Source of the DNA: CAVVEQ01 sp963804865
GTDB lineage: Bacteria > Chloroflexota > Anaerolineae > Anaerolineales > Anaerolineaceae
Length of the DNA stretch: 64,000 nt
Reading direction: 5' to 3'
NCBI GenBank assembly: GCA_963804865.1
Contig: CAWDSH010000001.1
Span: 248,001 to 312,000, forward strand
The notes below the pieces were generated by a model, which worked only from the letters and a program-made list of their open reading frames with translations, was not told the DNA's origin and did not search any database. Numbering within the stretch: position 1 is the first letter of the stretch; every line of letters begins with the position of its first letter. This document shows positions 8,474 to 15,440 of the stretch, in pieces. A program made the translations under genes and the position numbers.

Positions 8474-8508
8474 AAGAACCTGGCTAACAGAGCCAGGTTC
8501 TTTTTTTT
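8474..8508 (+). terminator. Rho-independent terminator after the SPFH gene
   Basis: A 12-base inverted repeat (8474-8485 and 8491-8502) with a 5-base loop merges into a run of T residues up to 8508. It closes the 6836-8459 unit and separates it from sucC. Confidence 0.9.
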
Positions 8509-8566
8509 GCACATGGTATAATGATTTTAAAGATGTTCGGATGTCACTCTCGTTTAGGGAGACCGG

Positions 8567-9724
8567 ATGAAATTACATGAGTATCAATCAAAAGTAATTT
8601 TTTCCAAGTATGGTATCCCAATCCCCAAAGGACGAATAGCAAATTCAGCAGAAGAAGTAAATCAAATTGCCGAAGAGCTCGGTGGTAGGGTCGTTGTTAA
8701 AGCCCAAGTCCTCATCGGTGGTCGAGGAAAAGCGGGCGGAATTCGCCTGGCAAAAACAGCTGAAGAGGCAGAAGAACTTGCGACCTTAATTCTTGCGATG
8801 GATTTAAAAGGGTTGCCGGTTCGACGAGTCCTGGTTGATGAGATGATCAGTTTTACACAAGAAATATATCTCGGCATTACCAATGATCGAAATTCTCATC
8901 GACCGGTTATGATATGTTCTGCTGCCGGCGGGGTGGATATTGAAGATGTTGCGAAAGAAACTCCAGAGCGAATTTCCAAATCTTATATAGATCCTCTCCT
9001 TGGTTATCGTGATTATCAATCACGGGATATCGCAATAGGGATTGATTTACCAAAAGACTTGTGGAAAAATTTCAACGATATATGCAAGGGTTTATGGCGA
9101 GCATACTGTGATAATGATGCCACCCTTGCTGAGATAAATCCATTGGTTATCACAAATGATCACAAACTTATTGCTTTAGATGGGAAAGTGACTATTGATG
9201 ATAATTCTTTATTCAGACATCCCGATCTGGTAGAAACGCGAGATTTGGACGCTGACGAATCAACCGAAATTGAAGCTCGCAAATATGGCTTATCTTATAT
9301 AAGAATGGATGGAGATATTGGCTGTTTGGTAAATGGCGCTGGGCTGGCAATGGCAACGATGGATTTGATCGAGAGCCAAAACGGACATCCAGCCAATTTT
9401 CTGGATATTGGTGGTGGAGCAAGTGCGGAAAAAGTTACTGCTGCATTAAGGATTTTGCTTTCTGATAAAAAGATAAAAGTTGTGTTAATCAATATTTATG
9501 GTGGGATTACCAGATGCGATGAGGTTGCACGCGGAATTTTGTCTACAATATCGGAAAATGGGATCACAATCCCATTTGTTGTTCGATTGGTAGGAACCAA
9601 TGCTGAACAGGGAAGGAAATTATTATCAGATGCACATTTCATAACCGCAGATACGCTCATGGAAGCATCAAGTAGAGCCGTTAAAATTGCTGAAGGAAAG
9701 AAACATGAGCATTCTGATAAATAA
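8567..9724 (+). CDS. sucC: Succinyl-CoA ligase (ADP-forming) beta subunit
   Basis: ATP-grasp subunit of succinyl-CoA synthetase, which interconverts succinyl-CoA and succinate with nucleotide phosphorylation. The start MKLHEYQSKVIFSKYGIP is the family's signature. It is followed by the ATP-grasp loop VVVKAQVLIGGRGKAGGIRLA, the metal/nucleotide region EINPLVI, and the C-terminal CoA-ligase fold with INIYGGITRCDEVARGI. The length of 385 residues is normal. GGGAGACC precedes the ATG. The last 20 bases overlap sucD, so the two subunits are translationally coupled. A TATAAT at 8517-8522 may be the promoter's -10 box, but no good -35 box goes with it. Confidence 0.95.
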   Translation: MKLHEYQSKVIFSKYGIPIPKGRIANSAEEVNQIAEELGGRVVVKAQVLIGGRGKAGGIRLAKTAEEAEELATLILAMDLKGLPVRRVLVDEMISFTQEIYLGITNDRNSHRPVMICSAAGGVDIEDVAKETPERISKSYIDPLLGYRDYQSRDIAIGIDLPKDLWKNFNDICKGLWRAYCDNDATLAEINPLVITNDHKLIALDGKVTIDDNSLFRHPDLVETRDLDADESTEIEARKYGLSYIRMDGDIGCLVNGAGLAMATMDLIESQNGHPANFLDIGGGASAEKVTAALRILLSDKKIKVVLINIYGGITRCDEVARGILSTISENGITIPFVVRLVGTNAEQGRKLLSDAHFITADTLMEASSRAVKIAEGKKHEHSDK

Positions 9725-10568
9725 ACAAACCCGTGTTGTTGTACAAGGAATAACAGGGCATGAGGGATCATTCCATACCCGGCAAATGATTGATTACGGA
9801 ACAGAAATTGTTGCTGGTGTCACTCCTGGAAGAGGGGGTGAGTGGGTCCTTGATGGAAAAGTCCCTGTTTTTGATTCCGTGAAGCAGGCTACTGAAACAA
9901 CGATGGCTAACACGAGCGTGATTTTTGTACCAGCAAGACATGCTTCAGATGCAATCCTGGAAGCAGCTGATGCTGGAATTGGTCTTATTGTTTGCATTAC
10001 AGAGGGTATACCTGTTCAAGATATGATGCGGGTTCGAAGTTATCTGGATCAAAAACATACCAGGTTGATCGGTCCGAATAGCCCGGGTCTGATCTCGCCG
10101 GGAGAATCAAAAGTCGGGATAATGCCTGGAAATATTGTGAAACAAGGAAATATTGGGGTTATATCCCGGTCAGGGACACTAACCTATGAGGTTCTCAATT
10201 CACTAAACAAATTTGATCTAGGGGTAAGCACTTGTGTCGGAATTGGTGGAGATCCAATAAAAGGGGCTGATTATATTGATATATTGGACTTGTTCGAAGA
10301 GGATCCTCATACCGACATTATGGTATTGATCGGTGAAATCGGTGGGACTGATGAAGAGCGAGCTGCAGAGATAATCTCAAGTAAGCTAACCAAACCGGTG
10401 GTAGCTTTTATTTCGGGAGTATCAGCACCTCCAGGAAAGAGAATGGGACACGCTGGAGCGATCATTGAAGGCGAGACAGGAAGTGCAGACAAAAAAATCG
10501 AAGTCCTGCGTTCTGCCGGAGCCCGGATCGCCAATTATCCTGAAGAAATAGCTAAATTGTTGAAGTAA
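9705..10568 (+). CDS. sucD: Succinyl-CoA ligase alpha subunit
   Basis: CoA-binding and phosphohistidine subunit of succinyl-CoA synthetase. It shows the CoA-binding Rossmann part (VVVQGITGHEGSFHTRQM), the ligase segment with RLIGPNSPGLISPGE and VSRSGTLTYE-like sequence, and the active-site histidine in GHAGAII at about residue 249. The ATG at 9705 is chosen because GGAAAG lies just upstream and the family begins with SILINK; an upstream TTG would add six residues. It has 287 residues and overlaps the end of sucC by 20 bases. Confidence 0.95.
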   Translation: MSILINKQTRVVVQGITGHEGSFHTRQMIDYGTEIVAGVTPGRGGEWVLDGKVPVFDSVKQATETTMANTSVIFVPARHASDAILEAADAGIGLIVCITEGIPVQDMMRVRSYLDQKHTRLIGPNSPGLISPGESKVGIMPGNIVKQGNIGVISRSGTLTYEVLNSLNKFDLGVSTCVGIGGDPIKGADYIDILDLFEEDPHTDIMVLIGEIGGTDEERAAEIISSKLTKPVVAFISGVSAPPGKRMGHAGAIIEGETGSADKKIEVLRSAGARIANYPEEIAKLLK

Positions 10569-10598
10569 AAGGACAGTTTAGGAAAATATTTCCCGTTT

Positions 10599-10835
10599 TT
10601 ATTTCTTATGGGTATCTACATATTTAACTGCATCTCCCACTGATTTAATATTTCGAGCATCCTCATCATTTATAGTCAAGTTAAATTTTTCGCAAAACCC
10701 GTCAATAAGAAAAAATTGATCCATCGAATCGGCTTTAAGGTCTTCAACAAATCGAGTCTCGGATTTAATATCTTTAACGTCGATTTTCAAAACATCAGCT
10801 ATGACGGTTTTCACTTCATCGAATGTGCTGCTCAT
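10599..10835 (-). CDS. acpP: Acyl carrier protein
   Basis: Small acidic carrier protein with the phosphopantetheine attachment serine at S37 in the motif ADSMDQ (family: DSLD). It has 78 residues and a typical four-helix pattern. AAGGAGG precedes the ATG. It stands alone on the minus strand between sucD and fni, away from fatty-acid synthesis genes. The residues after the motif (QFFLIDGFCEKF) differ somewhat from standard AcpP (…VELVMALEEEF), so a specialised carrier is possible. Confidence 0.85.
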   Translation of the reverse strand: MSSTFDEVKTVIADVLKIDVKDIKSETRFVEDLKADSMDQFFLIDGFCEKFNLTINDEDARNIKSVGDAVKYVDTHKK

Positions 10836-10952
10836 TGAGTCTTCCTCCTTCAGTGTGTATTTATTTTCATATCCTTATTGAATAAAATTTTACCATAGCC
10901 ATTATTTTTAAATGATTTATTAGTTAGTGTATACTCACATTGGTATTACAGC

Positions 10953-11981
10953 ATGAAATCATATTCTGAAACTCCGCAACGAAAAGCTGACCATATCCGC
11001 ATAAATTTGAATGAAGATGTTCAATCTGGTTTAACTACTGGTCTGGAGAAATTCCATTTCGTTCATCAGGCTTTGCCGGAAATGGATCTTTCCGATGTCA
11101 ATACCAGGGTTATTTTTTTAGGTAAAGAACTGAAACTTCCAATTCTTTTATCATCCATGTCTGGTGGAACTCTGGATGGTTGGAAAATCAACCAGAACCT
11201 AGCCAAAGCTGCTGAGGTATCTGGGGTGGCTTTCGGCGTGGGATCCATTCGTGCAGCGATTGAAAATGATGATGCAAAATCTTCCTTTCAGGTAAGAAAA
11301 ATCGCACCGAATGCTTTGATTCTCGTAAATTTAGGCGCAGTTCAATTGAACTACGGCTACACAATAGAACACTGCAACCGGGCATTGGATATGACTCAAG
11401 CTGATGGATTGATCTTGCACCTTAACCCTTTGCAGGAAGCACTTCAGCCGGAAGGTAATACTGACTTTTCCCAGCTCTTGGAAAAAATCGAAAAAATTTG
11501 TAAAGCTCTTAAAAGGCCGGTGATTGTTAAGGAGGTGGGGTGGGGGATATCTGCTGAGGTTGCCAGGAAATTAAAAGATGCAGGAGTGGCTGCTATTGAT
11601 GTAGCGGCAGCGGGAGGTACTTCCTGGTCACAGGTGGAAAAATATAGAATTAAAGACAGAAATAAATTCGAAGTTGCCGGTGCATTTCGAGATTGGGGTA
11701 TCCCGCTGGTTGATTCCATCGTACAAGTACGAGAAGCAGTTCCCGGTATACCGATAATTGCCTCCGGCGGTTTAAGAAATGGGATTGATCTTGGGAAGAG
11801 CATCGCCTTGGGTGCCACCCTGGGTGGATTTGCCGGCGCAATATTGAAGGCAGCGGTTAGTTCATACGAACAGACACTGGATCAAATGAAAATTATTGAA
11901 TCGCAGCTTAGAATTGCCATGTTCGCCTCAGGGATGAGGGATATTGAGCAACTTAAACATGCATCGTTGACAATGGATTGA
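10953..11981 (+). CDS. fni: Type 2 isopentenyl-diphosphate delta-isomerase
   Basis: FMN- and NAD(P)H-dependent enzyme that interconverts isopentenyl and dimethylallyl diphosphate in isoprenoid synthesis. The N-terminal RKADHIRINLNEDVQ, the LSSMSGGT segment, VKEVGWGIS and the flavin/phosphate-binding ASGGLRNGIDLGKSIALGA follow the family order. The length of 342 residues is standard. The downstream polyprenyl synthase begins 11 bases after its stop, making an isoprenoid pair. No obvious ribosome site precedes the ATG, and a TATACT at 10930-10935 lies only 17 bases upstream, so the transcript may have a very short leader. Confidence 0.93.
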   Translation: MKSYSETPQRKADHIRINLNEDVQSGLTTGLEKFHFVHQALPEMDLSDVNTRVIFLGKELKLPILLSSMSGGTLDGWKINQNLAKAAEVSGVAFGVGSIRAAIENDDAKSSFQVRKIAPNALILVNLGAVQLNYGYTIEHCNRALDMTQADGLILHLNPLQEALQPEGNTDFSQLLEKIEKICKALKRPVIVKEVGWGISAEVARKLKDAGVAAIDVAAAGGTSWSQVEKYRIKDRNKFEVAGAFRDWGIPLVDSIVQVREAVPGIPIIASGGLRNGIDLGKSIALGATLGGFAGAILKAAVSSYEQTLDQMKIIESQLRIAMFASGMRDIEQLKHASLTMD

Positions 11982-11992
11982 TCATAAGAGAG

Positions 11993-13022
11993 ATGAACTA
12001 CAAAGGCTTTGCGGCTCTATTCCTCCCTAAAATAAATAAAGAGATCAAGCGATCTTGTGACAGATTGATATCAGATGAATATTCTGAACTCAGTGCAATG
12101 GTTGCATATCATCTTGGATTTACCAAGGATGAATTTCCCAAGGGTAATCAGGGAAAGAAATTACGCCCGATGATTTTATTGTTGAGCTGTGTGGCATCCG
12201 GAGGTGCATGGGAGTTTGCACTTCCAGCCGCAACGGCAATTGAATTGATCCACAATTTCTCTCTCATCCATGATGATATTGAAGATAAGAGCACGGTCAG
12301 ACACGGCAGGGATACTTTATGGTTCAAGTGGGGATCAGCAGAAGGCGATAAACGCTGGTGATGCCATGTTTGCAATGGCATTCACAGAAATATTGAGACT
12401 GCAGGAGAGGAATTCTGCTGAGATCGCGGTAACCGCAGCAAATATTCTGTCTCAAGACTGCCTCGATCTGACAAAAGGTCAATCTTTGGATCTCTTCTTT
12501 GAAAACAAAGATTCGATAAGCATTGAGGATTATCTGGGAGATGTCTGTCGGTAAAACTTCCGCTTTATTTTCAGCCGCTGCAGAAATCGGAGGTTTTATC
12601 GCGGAGCGGAGCGAATGTACCCAGACCCAATTAGCACAAGTTTGGGCATACTCTTGGAATAGCTTTCCAGATGCAGGATGACTGGCTTGGAATTTGGGGG
12701 ATAAACACGATAACCGGAAAATCCTCAAGCAGCGATCTAATTACCGGGAAAAAGACGCTTCCAATTCTTTTCGCAATTAAGAGGAAGACCGGGTCTTATA
12801 GAGACATTGAAGAAAGGCGTCGATCTGAATGAAATAGAAAGGTTGACTTCCGAAATTTCCGATACAGGGGCAGAAGAATATACATTGGATCTGATTCGGA
12901 AAAATCTTGACAAATGCCTTTATTCCCTTGAAAAATGCAATTTCACCAACGATGCAGGAACGGCTTTAAAAGAATTGGTTGGAAATCTAATTCATCGCGA
13001 GTCTATAAAAACTAATTCTTAG
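11993..13022 (+). pseudogene. Polyprenyl (geranylgeranyl/farnesyl-type) diphosphate synthase, broken by several frameshifts
   Basis: Trans-prenyl chain synthase that would extend the product of fni. Joined across frames the protein shows KLRPMILLL, the first Asp-rich motif IHDDIEDKSTVRHGRDTLW, the AINAGDAMFAMAF helix and a second motif FQMQDDWLGIWG, a variant with DDxLG. The reading frame changes at least four times, near 12330, 12545, 12645 and 12810, after which a C-terminal frame runs to 13022. The ATG at 11993 is preferred over an upstream TTG. All expected motifs are present once frames are joined, so sequencing indels are at least as likely as true decay. If real, the gene is dead and prenyl synthesis must depend on another copy. 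Confidence 0.85.
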
Positions 13023-13170
13023 TGCGTAAAAGAGGTCGTATTTATGCTATTCAGATGAATCATGATTCACACATGACAACCTCGGCGTTGATTGGAGCAT
13101 TAAATACTAATCTTGCGTTTCAAATGGAATTTCTCGATTTTTTCTCCCCCTAAAATTATTCACTTCATTT

Positions 13171-13647
13171 CTAAATTGATTTCGCTGAAATATCAGGACG
13201 TGCTTTCCAAAAAGCACGTTTTTTTAATTGCCTAGCAATAGATACAAGATCCTGTCCTGATTGAGGATCAACTAGTTGTGGTTCTATTTCCGATAATGGA
13301 ACTGCAAGATAAATATGTTCCCATATATGATGATCTACTACTTGCCCATCAAAAATCATGATATCGATGTCGATCGTTCTTGGTGCATTTTTATCATGAG
13401 TTCGAACCCTTCCCAAATCGTCCTCAATACAACGTAATTTTTGATACTTAAGATCATCCAGAGAGGAGTCGGTTCGAATTTTTACAGCCAGATTCAAAAA
13501 ATTAGGCCCGCTGGTTCCTTCAGATTTGGTTTCGATTATGGTTGAAACTCGTTCAATTGAAAAACGTGATGCCAATTCCTTGAGAGCCTTGAAAATATAA
13601 ACTTCCGGTTGAATGTTTGATCCAAGAATGAGAATGGCTGAGTGCAT
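13171..13647 (-). CDS. folK: 2-amino-4-hydroxy-6-hydroxymethyldihydropteridine diphosphokinase
   Basis: Folate-pathway pyrophosphokinase. It shows the start AILILGSNIQPE, the middle TSGPNFLNLAVKI and the signature DLGRVRTHDKNAPRTIDIDIM with its magnesium-binding aspartates, followed by HIYLAVPLSEIEPQL. The length of 158 residues is normal. It follows folB by 5 bases on the same strand, so the two catalyse consecutive steps from one transcript. Confidence 0.93.
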   Translation of the reverse strand: MHSAILILGSNIQPEVYIFKALKELASRFSIERVSTIIETKSEGTSGPNFLNLAVKIRTDSSLDDLKYQKLRCIEDDLGRVRTHDKNAPRTIDIDIMIFDGQVVDHHIWEHIYLAVPLSEIEPQLVDPQSGQDLVSIARQLKKRAFWKARPDISAKSI

Positions 13648-13652
13648 TGGAT

Positions 13653-14006
13653 TTATTTTTTGCTTCGTTCAATTTCCACGCCCACGGTTCTAGAAAATCG
13701 GACGGCCCCGGGTTTCTCAACCCGCACTCGGACTTTATGAACTCCTTCTTCTTCAAGACAAAGTGAAGCAATATCCGCAGCTAGAGCTTCAACGGTATAT
13801 CTTTTTATTGATTCGGTATGGGCAATGATCTTTTTCGCAAGAGTTCGATAATTCACACAATCCATAATCGAATCTGACTTTCCGGCTTTTTCTGTGTCTG
13901 TGTAGACGACGATATTAATCAGAATATCCTGTGGTTGAGATCTTTCATGATCGGAAATCCCGATTACGCCACGAATTAATAAATCCTCAATGAATATTTG
14001 ATCCAT
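13653..14006 (-). CDS. folB: Dihydroneopterin aldolase
   Basis: Folate-pathway aldolase (about 117 residues) that makes 6-hydroxymethyldihydropterin for FolK. The start IFIEDLLIRGVIGISDHERSQ carries the family's conserved Gly-Ile-x-x-x-Glu pattern. The middle has VNYRTLAKKI, the catalytic-region TVEALAADIA, and the C-terminal VRVRVEKPGAV is typical. It lies 13 bases after an SDR gene and 5 bases before folK. Confidence 0.93.
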   Translation of the reverse strand: MDQIFIEDLLIRGVIGISDHERSQPQDILINIVVYTDTEKAGKSDSIMDCVNYRTLAKKIIAHTESIKRYTVEALAADIASLCLEEEGVHKVRVRVEKPGAVRFSRTVGVEIERSKK

Positions 14007-14019
14007 ATTCCCTCATTCC

Positions 14020-14742
14020 TCAAATTAGGTGGCGACCACCATCCAGATTGATGATTTCTCCTGTGATGTAATCTGGACCGGTCAATAAAAATTTTATCGT
14101 TTTTGTTACTTCCTCCAACATGCCAACTCGATTCATGGGGACATTCTGTAGCATTTTTTCGGGTTTTCCTCCATCTGAAGGTGGCAGAATAGCCCCCAGG
14201 GCAATTCCATTGACTCTCACCCTTGGTGCGAGAGATGCTGCAAGTGATTTGGTTAGGGCTGCAAGCCCTGCTTTGCTGATCGTATAAGGGAAATGATCAG
14301 GTCCTGGGCGTAAAGCTCGCCAGTCGAGAATATTAATAATATGGCCGTTCTCTTTTTGGGGTAATTGATTGAAGAAACCCTGTGAAAGTAGGAAAGGGGC
14401 AGTCAGGTTGATTGCCAAATGCTCCTCCCAGGCGGCCAGCGAGGTATCCTGAAAAGAGAGTGAGCTGAAAATCGATGCGTTATTAATTAGAATGTTGAAA
14501 TAACCTTGTTGGCTAATTTCTGAAAAAAGTCGCTTAATTTGTACCGGATCCGATAGATCTGCTTGAATTTCTATTGCATTTGGCCCATTTTCCTTAATTT
14601 TCGAAACCACTTCATCAGCTAAATCAGGTGAATGCCCATGATGAACGATGATATCAAATCCCTCTTTGGATAAACTGATGGCGAGGTGCCGGCCAATACG
14701 TCTGGCTGCCCCTGTTATAAGGATAGTTCCAAGCTTTTCCAT
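14020..14742 (-). CDS. Short-chain dehydrogenase/reductase, pteridine reductase (FolM)-like
   Basis: NAD(P)H-dependent SDR. It has the cofactor motif TGAARRIGRHLA (about residues 7-18; FolM/PTR1 proteins share the Arg after the glycines), HHGHSP where pteridine reductases bind phosphate, LINNASIF, and a catalytic Tyr-x-x-x-Lys in PYTISKAG. The serine of the usual Ser-Tyr-Lys triad is replaced by Asp-Trp (ILDWRAL), as in pteridine reductases. The start at 14742 gives 240 residues; a TTG 36 bases upstream would add 12. Its place directly before folB and folK supports a role in reducing dihydropterins or dihydrofolate. The substrate is inferred. Confidence 0.8.
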   Translation of the reverse strand: MEKLGTILITGAARRIGRHLAISLSKEGFDIIVHHGHSPDLADEVVSKIKENGPNAIEIQADLSDPVQIKRLFSEISQQGYFNILINNASIFSSLSFQDTSLAAWEEHLAINLTAPFLLSQGFFNQLPQKENGHIINILDWRALRPGPDHFPYTISKAGLAALTKSLAASLAPRVRVNGIALGAILPPSDGGKPEKMLQNVPMNRVGMLEEVTKTIKFLLTGPDYITGEIINLDGGRHLI

Positions 14743-14842
14743 TTTCTCAATGTTATATGGTTTGATGAGAGGTGTCAACGATAATTCCCAGTATGAGGAC
14801 TATTTATATCTTGGGAAAATGAATGATTAATCCAACTCTAAC

Positions 14843-14904
14843 TTGATTATTTTCGAAATTGTATTATAATAAACACATACCCCTCCCCATAGGGGTAGGG
14901 ATAC
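14843..14904 (+). promoter_or_regulatory. Copper operon promoter with CsoR-type operator
   Basis: TTGATT (14843-14848), a 16-base spacer and TATAAT (14865-14870) form the promoter. Just downstream, at the expected start of transcription, lies a GC-rich dyad (CCCCATAGGGG at 14885-14895) inside a longer imperfect palindrome flanked by ATAC repeats (14877-14904). CsoR operators of this G-tract/C-tract type sit in front of copZA operons. The repressor gene begins six bases later, so the operon is probably self-repressed and opened by copper(I). Confidence 0.8.
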
Positions 14905-14909
14905 AAATT

Positions 14910-15176
14910 ATGAAAAACGAATCCACGCTTGAACGGCTAAAAAACATTGAAGGTCATATCCGGGGTATTGAGCGAATGGTGGAAGACGATGCTTATTGCA
15001 TCGACATCATTCGACAAATCCAGGCGGTACAGGCTGCCCTTAACCGGGTGAATAAAAACGTATTGGAAGGTCATCTGAATAGTTGTGTCATTACCGCTGT
15101 CCGTGGAGAGAATCCGGATGATCGCGAACGTGTTCTTAAAGAAATTTCCGAAGTCTTCAACGCATCTCAAAAATAA
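14910..15176 (+). CDS. csoR: Copper-sensing repressor CsoR
   Basis: Helical tetrameric repressor of the CsoR/RcnR family. The 88-residue protein shows RLKNIEGHIRGIERMVEDD, then the metal ligands Cys in DAYCIDII and His/Cys in EGHLNSCV, which is the Cys-His-Cys set of copper(I) sensors. The start at 14910 gives the usual family length and fits the operator just upstream. copZ and copA follow in the same direction 10 and 44 bases apart, consistent with one copper-induced operon. Confidence 0.92.
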   Translation: MKNESTLERLKNIEGHIRGIERMVEDDAYCIDIIRQIQAVQAALNRVNKNVLEGHLNSCVITAVRGENPDDRERVLKEISEVFNASQK

Positions 15177-15186
15177 AGGAGTAAAA

Positions 15187-15396
15187 ATGTCTGAAATCTC
15201 ATTCCATGTTCCTGCAATTTCATGTGGTCATTGCATTCACACTATTAAATCCGAATTGAGTGAAATCGCTGGTGTTACATCTGTTGATGCTGAACTCGAC
15301 TCTAAGACAGTAAAGGTGGTTTTTGAATCGCCTGCTACGGAAAGCAGCATCAAGGATTTATTGGTCGAGATCAATTATCCTCCGGAGAAACCATAA
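15187..15396 (+). CDS. copZ: Copper chaperone CopZ, HMA domain
   Basis: A 69-residue heavy-metal-associated domain that carries copper(I) in the cytoplasm and hands it to CopA. The metal loop is ISCGHCIHTI, CxxC with a histidine between the cysteines. The protein has the ferredoxin-like beta-alpha-beta pattern and the terminal VEINYPPE segment. AAAGGAG lies just upstream of the ATG. Confidence 0.92.
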   Translation: MSEISFHVPAISCGHCIHTIKSELSEIAGVTSVDAELDSKTVKVVFESPATESSIKDLLVEINYPPEKP

Positions 15397-15440
15397 GCTT
15401 TTGCAAAAGCTCTATAAAAACTTAACTTATTGGTGAAAAA

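Noticed and set aside
13023..13170. Possible small gene after the polyprenyl synthase
   Set aside because: No start with a ribosome site and no coding pattern; I see nothing in this gap.
14877..14904. Riboswitch or repeat element upstream of csoR
   Set aside because: The GC-rich dyad sits at the transcription start and matches the type of operator used by CsoR; it is too short for a riboswitch.
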